Assembly: GCF_014654895.1 (NCBI RefSeq)
Contig: NZ_BNBE01000001.1
Span: forward strand, 2,046,001 to 2,110,000
Source of the DNA: Streptomyces filamentosus
GTDB lineage: Bacteria; Actinomycetota; Actinomycetes; Streptomycetales; Streptomycetaceae
Reading direction: 5' to 3'
DNA: 64,000 bases
A program made the translations under genes and the position numbers. This document shows positions 17,891 to 28,085 of this stretch, one piece after another; the first letter of the stretch is position 1, and the number at the start of each line of letters is the position of its first letter. The notes beneath the pieces are model-generated. The model saw only the letters and a list, made by a program, of their open reading frames with translations. It had not been told where the DNA came from and made no database searches.

Positions 17891-17983
17891 GGAACCACCC
17901 TCCCAACTGGTCCAGACCATGAGGAGTGTCCACGATCCCACGCGGACCGCGCCCTGTCAGGAGGCCCACCGGGGCCCCGGCCG

Positions 17984-18979
17984 CTACAGCTCCCGGAACA
18001 CCGGCGTGCGGAGGAAGTGCCCCGCCCCCGCCCACTCGTGGACGCAGGCCGCCAGGACCGCCGGGTCCGAGGCGTCCGTCAGGTCCCAGCCGCGCAGCCC
18101 CCCGTACAGCGCCGCCCGTTCGCCCCCTTCGACGAGGACCTGGCCGAACCCCCGGTGGACGAAGCGCACGTCGATCCCGTCCCCCTCCAGCACGACGGCC
18201 CGCCGCGAGGGCCGGAGCGCCGACCGCCCGGAGTACCGGAACGGCACCCCGTCGAACTCCCCGTCGACGCCGCGCCCCAGGCTCCACCGCGACCCGTACC
18301 CGCCGGCGCAGATCCGGAAGAGCACCATCCGGGTCTCCCCGCGCAGGTCGAGGGTCCAGCGCTCCGCGCCGTTGGCGATCTCCTCGGGGTCCCTGCCGAC
18401 GCCCGGCCCCCGCGTGAGCGTCACCTCGCCCCGCGGGGTGTCCGCCCGCGCGTACACCGCTTCGCGCGCCGCGTACCGGTTCCACTGGTCCCGCGTCACC
18501 AGCCGGTGCAGGGTGAGCCCGGCCGTCGTCGCCCCGGCCGCCCGCGCGTCCTCCCGCGCGAGCGCGGCCCGCCGCGTCATCGTCCCGGCCTGTTCCCGGA
18601 CCCGTGCGTTGGGGCGTCCGCCCCACCCTTCGTACCCGGCCAGCATCAGCAGCGTCATCTCCGTGCCGCCGCGCGTCGTGACGACCGGCACGTTCGCGTT
18701 CCACAGCCGGCCGCCCAGGCTTCCGGTCTCGACGGAGGCGACCTCGCTCCACGGCAGGAAGTCCCGCCGGGCGACGCCCCGGTACCGCAGGCCCCGGCCG
18801 TCGACCCGGACCCCGGCGAAGGGGGCGGTCAGCACGACCCACCCGCCCGCCGCCAGCAAGATGCCGGACAGGAACCGGTCACCCGTCCCCATCCCGGCCA
18901 GTCCCACCAGGGCGGTCCCCAGCCCCAGGACAGAGATCATCCAGTTCCACGGACTCCTCAGGAACACGGAACGTTCCAC
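17984..18979 (-). CDS. Membrane protein of unknown function with PH-like segment
   Basis: 331 residues. Two adjacent hydrophobic helices near the N-terminus (about 10-55: WNWMISVLGLGTALVGLAG, LSGILLAAGGWVVLTAPF) precede a segment reading VRVDGRGLRYRGVARRDFLPWSEVASVE, which is the bacterial PH-domain (bPH2/bPH6) pattern. The rest, with WTLDLRGETRMVLFRICAGG and a Gly-rich end, is not recognised. I chose GTG at 18979 because a GGGGGAG element lies 6 bases upstream and the first hydrophobic helix starts soon after; a longer in-frame Arg-rich extension is unlikely. Stands alone between the AraC gene and a divergent secreted-protein gene. Confidence 0.6.
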   Translation of the reverse strand: MERSVFLRSPWNWMISVLGLGTALVGLAGMGTGDRFLSGILLAAGGWVVLTAPFAGVRVDGRGLRYRGVARRDFLPWSEVASVETGSLGGRLWNANVPVVTTRGGTEMTLLMLAGYEGWGGRPNARVREQAGTMTRRAALAREDARAAGATTAGLTLHRLVTRDQWNRYAAREAVYARADTPRGEVTLTRGPGVGRDPEEIANGAERWTLDLRGETRMVLFRICAGGYGSRWSLGRGVDGEFDGVPFRYSGRSALRPSRRAVVLEGDGIDVRFVHRGFGQVLVEGGERAALYGGLRGWDLTDASDPAVLAACVHEWAGAGHFLRTPVFREL

Positions 18980-19213
18980 AGAGCTCCCCCTCCCCCGCTC
19001 GCTCCGCCTCCGGCGGACCCGCGCCCCCCGGCACGTCGCGGGCGATCGTAACCGCCACCGGCGCGCGCTCACCCCCCGTAGCCACTCCCCTGGTCGAGTT
19101 CCGGGTGCGCGGCGGGGGCGGGCGTTCGATGCTCCTCGCGGCGGGCTTCGGGGAGGAGCCGCCTTCGCAGCGGCGTCGGGGGCGCCTTCCCCTTCCGAAG
19201 GAGCAGATCAGTG

Positions 19214-19777
19214 ATGTCCGCACGTCCCCGGGCCCTCAGGGCCGCCCTCGCCCTCGCCGCTTCCGTCGCGCTGTCCCTGGGGGCCGCCGCGCCGGCCGTC
19301 TCGGCGGCGCCCCGGACGCCCGCCGCGGGGGGTGAGCACGGGTGGCCGCATCCTGACCTGGCCACGTCGTACGAGGCGACGAAGAAGTACCGGTCCGAGG
19401 AGAAGGCGGTCGCCGACGGGTTCGCGCGGACCGAGGTGTGCGTCGAGGACACCAGCGGCGCGAACCTCGGCGGGATGGGCTACCACTACGTGAATCCGGC
19501 CAACATCGGGTCGACCGATCCGGCGCGGCCGGCGGCCGTGATCTACGCGGAGGAGCACGGGAGCGGGAAGCGGAGGCTGGTCGCCCTGGAGTGGGTCGTG
19601 CCGGACGCCGGGCAGCCGGTGCCGCGGGCCTTCGGCCGGGACTTCGACGGGCCGGAACCGATCCCGGGGCTCGGGGAGGTGTACTCGCTGCACGCCTGGA
19701 TCCACGAGGAGAACCCGGCGGGGGTGTTCGCGCCGTACAACCCGCGGGTGCACTGCGGGCCCTGCCCGGAGAAGTAG
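19214..19777 (+). CDS. Small secreted protein of unknown function
   Basis: 187 residues. A Sec signal peptide (ALRAALALAASVALSLGAAA, ending near AVSAAP) precedes a ~150-residue domain with conserved-looking blocks ATSYEATKKYRSEEKAVADG, GMGYHYVNP and LHAWIHEENPAGVFAPYNP, and two Cys pairs (CVEDT; CGPC). I recall related actinobacterial exported hypothetical proteins with the YHYVN and HAWI blocks but no established function. Start at ATG 19214 (AAGGAG 10 bases upstream); a GTG three bases earlier is in frame. A strong terminator follows before nuoN. Confidence 0.7.
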   Translation: MSARPRALRAALALAASVALSLGAAAPAVSAAPRTPAAGGEHGWPHPDLATSYEATKKYRSEEKAVADGFARTEVCVEDTSGANLGGMGYHYVNPANIGSTDPARPAAVIYAEEHGSGKRRLVALEWVVPDAGQPVPRAFGRDFDGPEPIPGLGEVYSLHAWIHEENPAGVFAPYNPRVHCGPCPEK

Positions 19778-19793
19778 CGGCGGGCACGCGGAA

Positions 19794-19821
19794 GGGCCCG
19801 GCTCGCCCCCGAGCCGGGCCC
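19794..19821. terminator. Strong stem-loop between the secreted-protein gene and nuoN
   Basis: GGGCCCGGCTCG (19794-19805) pairs with CGAGCCGGGCCC (19810-19821), 12 perfect base pairs around a CCCC loop. It separates two convergent genes and can end transcription of both, including the long nuo message. Confidence 0.85.
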
Positions 19822-19834
19822 CGTCCGTGGTGGT

Positions 19835-21484
19835 TCAGCGCGCGAAGACGCTCGCCTGGCTCGCCAGGTCCAGGAAGTACTGGGGGGCGAGGCCGAGGAC
19901 GAGGGTGACGACCACGCCCGCCGTGATGGCGAGGGTGGTGAGCGCCGAGGGCACGGCGACCGTGGGGCCGTCCGCCTTCGGCTCGCTGAAGAACATCAGC
20001 ACGATCACCCGGATGTAGAAGAAGGCCGCCACCGCCGAGGCGATGACGCCGACGACCACGAGCACGCCCGCCCCGCCCTCCGCCGCCGCCTTGAAGACCG
20101 CGAACTTGCCGGAGAAGCCGGAGGTCAGCGGGATGCCGGCGAAGGCCAGGAGGAAGACCGCGAAGACGGCCGCGACCAGCGGCGAACGGCGTCCCAGTCC
20201 GGCCCACTTGGAGAGGTGGGTGGCCTCGCCGCCCGCGTCCCGGACCAGCGTGACGACGGCGAAGGCGCCGATCGTCACGAAGGAGTAGGCGCCCAGGTAG
20301 AAGAGGACGGACGAGATGCCGCTCGGGGTGGCGGCGATGACGCCCGCGAGCAGGAAGCCCGCGTGCGCGATCGACGAGTAGGCGAGCAGCCGCTTGATGT
20401 CGGTCTGGGTGATGGCGACGACCGCGCCGCCCAGCATGGTGACGATGGCGACGCCCCACATGACCGGGCGCCAGTCCCAGGTGAGGCCCGGCAGCACCAC
20501 GTACAGCAGGCGGAGCAGCGCGCCGAAGGCGGCGACCTTGGTGGCGGCGGCCATGAAGCCGGTCACCGGGGTCGGGGCGCCCTGGTAGACGTCGGGGGTC
20601 CACATGTGGAAGGGGACGGCGCCGACCTTGAAGAGCAGGCCCATGAGGAGCAGCGCGAAGCCGATGAGCAGCAGCGCGTCGTTGCCCATGGTGCCGGCGA
20701 GCGCCGGGTTGACGGTGGTGACGGAGCCGTCGACGACGCCCGCGATCGTGGCGTACGAGACGGAGCCCGCGTAGCCGTAGAGCAGGGCGATCCCGAAGAG
20801 CAGGAAGGCCGAGGAGAAGGCGCCGAGCAGGAAGTACTTGACGGCCGCCTCCTGCGAGAGGAGCCGCTTGCGGCGGGCGAGGGCGCAGAGCAGGTACAGC
20901 GGGAGGGAGAAGACCTCCAGCGCGATGAAGAGGGTCAGGAGGTCGTTGGCGGCCGGGAAGACCAGCATGCCGGCGATCGCGAAGAGCGCGAGCGGGAAGA
21001 CCTCGGTGGTGGTGAAGCCCGCCTTGACGGCGGCCTTCTCGTGGTCGCCGCCGGGGACGGCGGCCGCCTCGGCGGCGAAGGAGTCGACCTTGTGGCCGTG
21101 GTCGGCCGGGTCGAGCCTGCGCTCGGCGAAGGTGAGGACGGCGACGACCGAGGCGAGCAGGATCGTGCCCTGGAGGAAGAGCGCGGGGCCGTCGACGGCG
21201 ATGGCGCCCATGGCCGCGATGCGGGCCTTGGTGGTGCCGTAGCCGCCGGCCGCGAGGCCGACGACGGCGGCGAACGCGGCGGCGAGGGCCGCCACGGTGA
21301 GGAAGACCTGGCTGAAGTAGCGTCCCTTGCGGGGCACGAAGGCCTCGACGAGGACGCCGACGACGGCCGCGCCGACCACGATCAGGACCGGGGCGAGCTG
21401 GGTGTACTCGATCTTCGGCGCCGGGATCTTGTTCAGCGGCTCGGCGGCCGTCGTCCACAGGCTGTGGACAGCGAGGGCGTTCAC
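19835..21484 (-). CDS. nuoN: NADH-quinone oxidoreductase subunit N
   Basis: 549 residues; one of the three antiporter-like proton-pumping subunits of complex I, with about 14 transmembrane helices. Conserved elements are the TM-5 Glu region (FIALEVFSLPLYLL), the TM-7 Lys (LLMGLLFKVGAVPFHMW), DVYQGAPTPVTGFMA with the following Lys, and the DIKRLLAYSSIAHAGF loop. The GTG start (21484) overlaps the nuoM stop by four bases (GTGA), so it is the last, translationally coupled gene of the nuoA-N operon. It is somewhat longer than the E. coli protein owing to a hydrophilic insert around residues 125-160 (DHGHKVDSFAAEAA). Confidence 0.96.
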   Translation of the reverse strand: MNALAVHSLWTTAAEPLNKIPAPKIEYTQLAPVLIVVGAAVVGVLVEAFVPRKGRYFSQVFLTVAALAAAFAAVVGLAAGGYGTTKARIAAMGAIAVDGPALFLQGTILLASVVAVLTFAERRLDPADHGHKVDSFAAEAAAVPGGDHEKAAVKAGFTTTEVFPLALFAIAGMLVFPAANDLLTLFIALEVFSLPLYLLCALARRKRLLSQEAAVKYFLLGAFSSAFLLFGIALLYGYAGSVSYATIAGVVDGSVTTVNPALAGTMGNDALLLIGFALLLMGLLFKVGAVPFHMWTPDVYQGAPTPVTGFMAAATKVAAFGALLRLLYVVLPGLTWDWRPVMWGVAIVTMLGGAVVAITQTDIKRLLAYSSIAHAGFLLAGVIAATPSGISSVLFYLGAYSFVTIGAFAVVTLVRDAGGEATHLSKWAGLGRRSPLVAAVFAVFLLAFAGIPLTSGFSGKFAVFKAAAEGGAGVLVVVGVIASAVAAFFYIRVIVLMFFSEPKADGPTVAVPSALTTLAITAGVVVTLVLGLAPQYFLDLASQASVFAR

Positions 21485-23067
21485 TTGGCCGCCTCCACCT
21501 TCTGGACGGTGACTTCGGGCTGGGGGTCCGTCCGCTGCACGTCCGACATCGTGTGCCGGACGGCCGGGTTCACCACGTCCGTCAGCGGCTTCGGGAAGAC
21601 GCCGAGGAAGAGCAGGACGGCGATGAGCGGGACGACCACGGCGAGCTCGCGCGGCCGCAGGTCGGGCATCGACCGCACCTCCTCCTTCACCGGGCCGGTC
21701 ATCGTCCGCTGGTAGAGGACGAGGACGTACAGCGCGGCGAGGACGATGCCGGTGGTGGCGACGACGCCGGCCGCCGGGTAGCGGGCGAAGGTCCCGACCA
21801 GGACCAGGAACTCGCTGACGAACGGCGCGAGTCCGGGCAGCGACAGCGTCGCGAGGCCGCCGATCAGGAAGGTGCCGGCGAGGACCGGCGCGACCTTCTG
21901 CACGCCGCCGTAGTCGGCGATGAGCCGCGAGCCGCGCCGGGAGATCAGGAAGCCGGCGACGAGCATCAGGGCGGCGGTGGAGATGCCGTGGTTGACCATG
22001 TACAGCGTGGCGCCGGACTGGCCCTGGCTGGTCATCGCGAAGATGCCCAGGACGATGAAGCCGAAGTGGGAGATCGACGCGTAGGCGACCAGGCGCTTGA
22101 TGTCCCGCTGGCCGACCGCGAGCAGCGCCCCGTACACGATGCTGATCAGGGCGAGGACGACGATCGCGGGGGTGGCCCACTTCGACGCCTCGGGGAAGAG
22201 CCCGAGGCAGAAGCGGAGCATCGCGAAGGTGCCGACCTTGTCGACCACCGCCGTGATGAGGACGGCGACCGGGGCGGTCGCCTCCCCCATCGCGTTCGGC
22301 AGCCAGGTGTGCAGCGGCCACAGCGGCGCCTTCACCGCGAAGGCGAAGAAGAAGCCGAGGAACAGCCACTTCTCCGTCGAGCCCGCCATCTCCAGCGAGC
22401 CGTTCGCCCGCGCCTCGGCGATCTCGGTGAGCGAGAAGTTCCCCGCGACCACGTAGAGGCCGATGACGGCGGCCAGCATGATCAGGCCGCCGACCAGGTT
22501 GTAGAGCAGGAATTTGACCGCCGCGTATGAGCGCTGCGCCGCCGCGTTCTCGTCGGTGCCGCCGTGCGCGCGGTCGCCGAAGCCGCCGATGAGGAAGTAC
22601 ATCGGGATGAGCATGGCTTCGAAGAGGATGTAGAAGAGGAAGACGTCGGTGGCCTCGAAGGAGAGGATCACCATCGCCTCGACCATGAGGATCAGGGCGA
22701 AGAAGCCCTGGGTGGGGCGCCACCGCTTGGACTGCGTCTCCAGCGGGTCGGCGTCGTGCCAGCCGGCCAGGACGATGAAGGGGATCAGCAGCGCGGTCAG
22801 CGCGATCAGCGCGACCCCGATGCCGTCGACGCCGAGCTCGTAGCGGACGCCGAAGTCCCTGATCCAGGAGTGGGACTCGACGAGCTGGTAGCGGTCGCCG
22901 CCCGGTTCGAAGCGGGCGAAGACGACCGCGGCGAGCACGAGCGTGGCCAGCGAGACGAGCAGCGCCAGCCATTTGGCGGCGGTGCGGCGCCCGGCGGGCA
23001 CGGCGGCGGTGAGGATCGCACCGACCGCCGGTACCGCTGCCGTCGCCGTAAGGAGCGGGAAGGACAT
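21481..23067 (-). CDS. nuoM: NADH-quinone oxidoreductase subunit M
   Basis: 528 residues, ~14 transmembrane helices. Antiporter-like subunit of complex I. The key charged residues in the membrane are visible: Glu in FYILFEAMLIPMYFLIG (TM5), Lys in FAFAVKAPLWPLHTWLPNA (TM7), and Lys in VVDKVGTFAMLRF and RDIKRLVAYASISHFGF (TM8 and the following loop). ATG at 23067 lies 5 bases after the nuoL stop; the in-frame upstream GVTV is not a better start. The stop is shared with nuoN's GTG. Confidence 0.96.
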   Translation of the reverse strand: MSFPLLTATAAVPAVGAILTAAVPAGRRTAAKWLALLVSLATLVLAAVVFARFEPGGDRYQLVESHSWIRDFGVRYELGVDGIGVALIALTALLIPFIVLAGWHDADPLETQSKRWRPTQGFFALILMVEAMVILSFEATDVFLFYILFEAMLIPMYFLIGGFGDRAHGGTDENAAAQRSYAAVKFLLYNLVGGLIMLAAVIGLYVVAGNFSLTEIAEARANGSLEMAGSTEKWLFLGFFFAFAVKAPLWPLHTWLPNAMGEATAPVAVLITAVVDKVGTFAMLRFCLGLFPEASKWATPAIVVLALISIVYGALLAVGQRDIKRLVAYASISHFGFIVLGIFAMTSQGQSGATLYMVNHGISTAALMLVAGFLISRRGSRLIADYGGVQKVAPVLAGTFLIGGLATLSLPGLAPFVSEFLVLVGTFARYPAAGVVATTGIVLAALYVLVLYQRTMTGPVKEEVRSMPDLRPRELAVVVPLIAVLLFLGVFPKPLTDVVNPAVRHTMSDVQRTDPQPEVTVQKVEAAK

Positions 23068-23072
23068 GACAG

Positions 23073-24965
23073 TTACACCGCCCTCATCAGCAGGGTCGCG
23101 GCGATGAGGACCGCCGTACCGCCGAACATGGAGACCGCGTACGAGCGGACGTAGCCGTTCTGGAGCTTGCGGAGCCGGCCGGAGAGGCCGCCGACGCTCG
23201 CCGCCGTGCCGTTGACCACGCCGTCCACGAGGGTGTGGTCGACGTAGACCAGCGAGCGGGTCAGGTGGGTGCCGCCGGTGACGAAGACCGCGTGGTTGAA
23301 GTCGTCCTGGAGCAGGTCGCGGCGGGCGGCCCGGGTGAGCAGCGAGCCGCGCGGCGCGACCACCGGGACGGGGCGGCGCCCGTACTGGAGGTAGGCGAGG
23401 CCGACGCCGATCACCATGACGGCGACGGTGGCGGCGGTGACGGCGGCGGCGCTGATCGGCGCGTGGCCGTGCTCGAAGCCGGTGACGGGCTCCAGCCACT
23501 CGACGAAGCCGGTGAACTCGAAGACGGCGCCTCCGGCGACCGAGCCGACGGCGAGCAGCACCATCGGGATCACCATCGACTTCGGCGACTCGTGCGGGTG
23601 CGGCGGGTTGCCGTCGGCGTCGTCCTGCCAGCGCTTCTCGCCGAAGAAGGTCATCAGCATCACGCGCGTCATGTAGTACGCGGTGATGGCGGCGCCCAGC
23701 AGGGTGACCGCGCCGAGGATCCAGCCCTCGGTGCCGCCCTTCGCGAAGGCCGCCTCGATGATCTTGTCCTTGGAGAAGAAGCCGGACAGGCCCGGGAAGC
23801 CGATGATGGCGAGGTAGCCGAGGCCGAAGGTGACGAAGGTGAGCGGCATGTACTTCCGCAGGCCGCCGTACTTGCGCATGTCGACCTCGTCGTTCATGCC
23901 GTGCATGACCGAACCGGCGCCGAGGAACAGCCCGGCCTTGAAGAAGCCGTGGGTCACCAGGTGCATGATCGCGAAGACGTAGCCGATCGGGCCGAGGCCC
24001 GCCGCCAGGATCATGTAGCCGATCTGCGACATCGTCGACCCGGCGAGGGCCTTCTTGATGTCGTCCTTCGCGCAACCGACGATCGCACCGAAGAGCAGCG
24101 TGACCGCGCCGACGATGGTGACGACGAGCTGCGCGTCCGGCGCCGCGTCGAAGATGTCGGCGGAGCGGACGATCAGGTACACGCCGGCGGTGACCATCGT
24201 GGCCGCGTGGATGAGGGCCGAGACCGGGGTCGGGCCCTCCATCGCGTCGCCGAGCCAGGACTGGAGCGGCACCTGCGCCGACTTGCCGCAGGCCGCCAGG
24301 AGCAGCATCAGGCCGATCGCCGTCAGCTTGCCCTCGGAGGTCTCCCCCGCCGAGGCGAGGACGGGACCGAAGGCGAAGGTGCCGAAGGTGGTGAACATCA
24401 GCATGATCGCGATCGACAGGCCGATGTCGCCGACCCGGTTGACCAGGAACGCCTTCTTCGCGGCGGTGGCCGCGCTGGGCTTGTGCTGCCAGAAGCCGAT
24501 GAGGAGGTACGAGGCGAGGCCGACGCCCTCCCAGCCGAAGTACAGCAGCAGGTAGTTGTCCGCGAGGACCAGCAGCAGCATCGCCGCGACGAACAGGTTC
24601 AGGTAGCCGAAGAAGCGGCGGCGCCGCTCGTCGTGCTCCATGTACCCGATCGAGTACACGTGGATGAGCGTGCCCACGCCGGTGATCAGCAGGACGAAGG
24701 TCATCGACAGCTGGTCGAGCTGGAAGGCGATGTCCGCCTGGAAGCCCTCCACGGGGATCCAGGAGAACAGGTGCTGGTGCATCGCCCGGTCCTCGGCGTC
24801 CTTGCCGAGCATGTCGGCGAAGAGGGCCAGGCCGACGGCGAAGGAGACGGCCGCGAGGAGCGTGCCGAGCCAGTGCCCGGCCCGGTCGAGCCGGCGGCCG
24901 CCGCACAGCAGGACGGCCGCGCCGAGCAGGGGTGCCCCGATGAGGAGCGCAATGAGATTTTCCAC
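23073..24965 (-). CDS. nuoL: NADH-quinone oxidoreductase subunit L
   Basis: 630 residues, ~16 transmembrane helices with the long amphipathic lateral helix and final anchor helix that mark NuoL (residues ~530-630). Typical motifs: [70 protein letters not shown] and [20 protein letters not shown]. It forms the distal proton-pumping module of complex I. GTG start; it begins 10 bases after the nuoK stop. Confidence 0.96.
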   Translation of the reverse strand: MENLIALLIGAPLLGAAVLLCGGRRLDRAGHWLGTLLAAVSFAVGLALFADMLGKDAEDRAMHQHLFSWIPVEGFQADIAFQLDQLSMTFVLLITGVGTLIHVYSIGYMEHDERRRRFFGYLNLFVAAMLLLVLADNYLLLYFGWEGVGLASYLLIGFWQHKPSAATAAKKAFLVNRVGDIGLSIAIMLMFTTFGTFAFGPVLASAGETSEGKLTAIGLMLLLAACGKSAQVPLQSWLGDAMEGPTPVSALIHAATMVTAGVYLIVRSADIFDAAPDAQLVVTIVGAVTLLFGAIVGCAKDDIKKALAGSTMSQIGYMILAAGLGPIGYVFAIMHLVTHGFFKAGLFLGAGSVMHGMNDEVDMRKYGGLRKYMPLTFVTFGLGYLAIIGFPGLSGFFSKDKIIEAAFAKGGTEGWILGAVTLLGAAITAYYMTRVMLMTFFGEKRWQDDADGNPPHPHESPKSMVIPMVLLAVGSVAGGAVFEFTGFVEWLEPVTGFEHGHAPISAAAVTAATVAVMVIGVGLAYLQYGRRPVPVVAPRGSLLTRAARRDLLQDDFNHAVFVTGGTHLTRSLVYVDHTLVDGVVNGTAASVGGLSGRLRKLQNGYVRSYAVSMFGGTAVLIAATLLMRAV

Positions 24966-24975
24966 GGTCAGCCCC

Positions 24976-25275
24976 TCACAGCTTCATCAGGCTGGCGTCG
25001 TCGACCGAGGCCGAGTGGCGGGATCGGAAGACGGACACGATGATCGCGAGCCCGACGACGACCTCCGCGGCGGCGACGACCATCGTGAAGAAGGCGATGA
25101 TCTGGCCGTCGAGGTTGCCGTGCATGCGGGAGAAGGTGACGAACGCGAGGTTGCAGGCGTTCAGCATGAGCTCCACGCACATGAAGACCACGATCGCGTT
25201 CCGCCGGATGAGCACCCCGACCGCGCCGATGGTGAACAACAGGGCGGCGAGGTAGAGGTAGTTGACGGGGTTCAC
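24976..25275 (-). CDS. nuoK: NADH-quinone oxidoreductase subunit K
   Basis: 99 residues, three transmembrane helices. The two membrane-embedded glutamates of NuoK are present: Glu in [15 protein letters not shown] (TM2) and Glu in [19 protein letters not shown] (TM3). It is part of the proton channel next to NuoH. The GTG start shares GTGA with the nuoJ stop, the most common overlap in this operon. Confidence 0.95.
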   Translation of the reverse strand: MNPVNYLYLAALLFTIGAVGVLIRRNAIVVFMCVELMLNACNLAFVTFSRMHGNLDGQIIAFFTMVVAAAEVVVGLAIIVSVFRSRHSASVDDASLMKL

Positions 25276-26120
25276 CGGTTGGCCTCCTCTCCGTCACGAG
25301 CACCGTCACGAGCGTCGTCCCGGCCGCGGCCCAGCCGCTCCGCGGAACGCTGCTCCAGGGCCTTGAGGTCGGCGAGCGCCTCGCCCGACACGTCCCGCAC
25401 CTGGCCCCGCTTGCGCAGGGTCGAGATGACGGTGAGCTCGGACGGGGTGCCGTCGGGCAGCAGGCCCGGCACGTCCACGGCGTTGTGCCGGGCGTAGACG
25501 CCGGGGGCGGGCAGCGGCGGCAGGTGCCTGCCCTCGCGCACGCGCTGCTCGGCCAGCTCCCGCTGGGTCCTGGCCCGCTCGGTGCGCTCCCGGTGGGTGA
25601 GGAGCATCGCGCCGACGGACGCGGTGATCAGCAGGGCGCCGGTGATCTCGAAGGCGAAGACGTACTTGGTGAAGATGAGGGCCGCCAGGCCCTCCACGTT
25701 GCCCCCGTGGGCCGTGTTCGCCGCGCCGAGGCCGGCGAACTCGGTCAGCGCCGCGTTCCCGATCCCGGCGAAGAGCAGGACGCCGAAGCCGAGGCCGCAG
25801 GCGGCGGCCCACCAGCGCTGGCCCTTGATGGTCTCCTTCAGGGAGTCCGCGGCCGTGACGCCGACCAGCATGACGACGAAGAGGAAGAGCATCATGATCG
25901 CGCCGGTGTAGACGACGATCTGCACGATGCCGAGGAAGTACGCGCCGTTGGCCAGGTAGAAGACCGCGAGGACGATCATCGTGCCGGCCAGGCACAGGGC
26001 GCTGTGCACGGCCTTCCTCATGAGGATGGTGCACAGCGCGCCGATCACGGCGACGGTGCCGAGCACCCAGAACTGGAACGCCTCGCCGGTGGAGGTGGCG
26101 TAGGCCGCGAGCGCGCTCAT
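25272..26120 (-). CDS. nuoJ: NADH-quinone oxidoreductase subunit J
   Basis: 282 residues. Five transmembrane helices in the first ~175 residues, with the conserved [20 protein letters not shown] (pi-bulge helix TM3, Gly/Tyr). E. coli NuoJ is ~184 residues; here a ~100-residue charged cytoplasmic tail ([20 protein letters not shown] and beyond) follows, as is usual in actinobacteria. ATG overlaps the nuoI stop (ATGA). Confidence 0.95.
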   Translation of the reverse strand: MSALAAYATSTGEAFQFWVLGTVAVIGALCTILMRKAVHSALCLAGTMIVLAVFYLANGAYFLGIVQIVVYTGAIMMLFLFVVMLVGVTAADSLKETIKGQRWWAAACGLGFGVLLFAGIGNAALTEFAGLGAANTAHGGNVEGLAALIFTKYVFAFEITGALLITASVGAMLLTHRERTERARTQRELAEQRVREGRHLPPLPAPGVYARHNAVDVPGLLPDGTPSELTVISTLRKRGQVRDVSGEALADLKALEQRSAERLGRGRDDARDGARDGEEANR

Positions 26121-26734
26121 CGGCCGACCACCTTCCCCGACGCGGGCTCGTCCTCGCCGAAGGTGGACGCGCCCTCCTGCGGCTCCTCGCCCTTGGAGAC
26201 GGCGACCTGGCGCTCGGTCCCGGGCGCGGCCTCGACGACCAGGCCCCGGTAGTAGTCCTGCTCGGTCATGCCGGGGAAGATCGCGTGCGGGGTGTCGACC
26301 ATCCGCTCGTCGAGGCCCGCGAGGAGCTGCTCCTTGGTGTAGATCAGGTTCTCGCGGGAGGAGTCGGCCAGTTCGAACTCGTTGGTCATCGTCAGCGCGC
26401 GCGTGGGGCACGCCTCGATGCACAGCCCGCACAGGATGCAGCGGGCGTAGTTGATCTGGTAGACGCGGCCGTACCGCTCGCCGGGCGAGTAGCGCTCCTC
26501 GTCCGTGTTGTCCGCGCCCTCCACGTAGATGGCGTCGGCGGGACAGGCCCAGGCGCACAGCTCGCAGCCGACGCACTTCTCCAGGCCGTCCGGGTGGCGG
26601 TTGAGCTGGTGCCGGCCGTGGAAACGGGGCGCCGTCGTCTTCTTCTGCTCCGGGTACTGCTCGGTCAGCCGCTTCTTGAACATGGCCTTGAAGGTCACGC
26701 CGAAGCCGGCCACCGGATTCTGGAAGTCAGACAC
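26117..26734 (-). CDS. nuoI: NADH-quinone oxidoreductase subunit I (two 4Fe-4S ferredoxin)
   Basis: 205 residues. Two 4Fe-4S motifs hold clusters N6a and N6b: [12 protein letters not shown] (about 54-65) and [12 protein letters not shown] (about 99-110). It passes electrons from NuoG to cluster N2 in NuoB. The N-terminal [18 protein letters not shown] is the membrane-facing amphipathic helix. GTG at 26734 is used; GAGGGGGA lies 6 bases upstream, and the start overlaps the nuoH end by eight bases. The C-terminal ~45 residues are an acidic tail not present in E. coli. Confidence 0.95.
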   Translation of the reverse strand: MSDFQNPVAGFGVTFKAMFKKRLTEQYPEQKKTTAPRFHGRHQLNRHPDGLEKCVGCELCAWACPADAIYVEGADNTDEERYSPGERYGRVYQINYARCILCGLCIEACPTRALTMTNEFELADSSRENLIYTKEQLLAGLDERMVDTPHAIFPGMTEQDYYRGLVVEAAPGTERQVAVSKGEEPQEGASTFGEDEPASGKVVGR

Positions 26735-28085
26735 GATCCGTCCCCCTCTCATCACTCTCGGTAGCAGTATCGGGGCCACCACTGACAACGAGGTCCCGCT
26801 GGTGTCGGGGCCTGCGCCGGGGCACGGGCGGCAGGGACTGGCCGGGCTTGGGCGGTACGGGGAAGCCGCCGGCCATCGGGTCGAAGGTCTCCCGCTCGGC
26901 CGCGCCCGCCGCCTCCTCCTTCTTCCGGTCGCGGAAGAGGTCGGCGACGAAGGACAGGAGCAGCACCACGAGGACGGCACCGGCCACGTACAGGACGATG
27001 TTGGTGAAGGCGATGTTCTCGTTGCGCAGCGCCCGGACGGTGGCGACCAGCATCAGCCAGACCACGGAGACCGGGATGAGGACCTTCCAGCCGAGCTTCA
27101 TCAGCTGGTCGTAGCGGACGCGGGGCAGGGTGCCGCGGAGCCAGATGAAGAAGAAGAGCAGCAGCTGCACCTTGAGGACGAACCACAGCATCGGCCACCA
27201 GCCGTGGTTGGCGCCCTCCCAGAAGGCGGAGACCGGGTACGGGGCCCGCCAGCCGCCCAGGAAGAGGGTCACCGACACCGCGGAGACCGTCACCATGTTC
27301 ACGTACTCGGCGAGCATGAACATCGCGAACTTGATGGAGGAGTACTCGGTGTTGAAGCCGCCGACGAGGTCGCCCTCGGACTCCGGCATGTCGAAGGGGG
27401 CGCGGTTCGTCTCGCCGACCATCGTCACGATGTAGATGAGGAAGGAGACCGGCAGCAGCACGACGAACCAGCGGTCCTGCTGGGCCTCGACGATCGCCGA
27501 GGTCGACATCGAGCCGGAGTAGAGGAAGACCGAGGCGAAGGCCGCGCCCATGGCGATCTCGTACGAGATCATCTGCGCGCAGGAGCGCAGGCCGCCGAGG
27601 AGCGGGTACGTCGATCCCGAGGACCAGCCGGCGAGGACGATGCCGTAGATGCCGACGGAGGCGACCGCGAGGATGTACAGCATCGCGATCGGCAGGTCGG
27701 TGAGCTGCATCGTGGTGCGCTGGCCGAGGATCGACACCTCGTTGCCGGCCGGGCCGAAGGGGATCACCGCGATCGCCATGAAGGCGGGGATCGCGGCGAC
27801 GATCGGGGCCAGGACGTAGACGACCTTGTCGGCCCGCTTGACGATCACGTCCTCCTTCAGCATCAGCTTGATGCCGTCCGCGAGGGACTGGAGGAGGCCC
27901 CAGGGGCCGTGCCGGTTGGGGCCGATGCGCAGCTGCATCCAGGCGACGACCTTGCGCTCCCACACGATGGAGAAGAGCACGGTCACCATCAGGAACGCGA
28001 AGCAGAAGACGGCCTTGATCACGACGAGCCACCAGGGGTCCGTCCCGAACATGGACAGGTCCTCGGCTGCGAGGAGCGTGTTCAC
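26727..28085 (-). CDS. nuoH: NADH-quinone oxidoreductase subunit H
   Basis: 452 residues, eight transmembrane helices. NuoH forms most of the quinone chamber. Visible signatures: [20 protein letters not shown] in the first loop, [48 protein letters not shown] (the conserved acidic loop contacting quinone) and [13 protein letters not shown] hydrophilic C-terminal tail of ~65 residues is longer than in E. coli. The start is GTG, overlapping the nuoG stop (GTGA); the frame is also open upstream but reads through nuoG. Confidence 0.96.
   Translation of the reverse strand: MNTLLAAEDLSMFGTDPWWLVVIKAVFCFAFLMVTVLFSIVWERKVVAWMQLRIGPNRHGPWGLLQSLADGIKLMLKEDVIVKRADKVVYVLAPIVAAIPAFMAIAVIPFGPAGNEVSILGQRTTMQLTDLPIAMLYILAVASVGIYGIVLAGWSSGSTYPLLGGLRSCAQMISYEIAMGAAFASVFLYSGSMSTSAIVEAQQDRWFVVLLPVSFLIYIVTMVGETNRAPFDMPESEGDLVGGFNTEYSSIKFAMFMLAEYVNMVTVSAVSVTLFLGGWRAPYPVSAFWEGANHGWWPMLWFVLKVQLLLFFFIWLRGTLPRVRYDQLMKLGWKVLIPVSVVWLMLVATVRALRNENIAFTNIVLYVAGAVLVVLLLSFVADLFRDRKKEEAAGAAERETFDPMAGGFPVPPKPGQSLPPVPRRRPRHQRDLVVSGGPDTATESDERGTDRV

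Noticed and set aside
20216..25043. Several 300-600 codon plus-strand frames within nuoL-N
   Set aside because: Antisense shadows with Asp/Arg/Gly-rich composition; the minus-strand Nuo proteins are certain.
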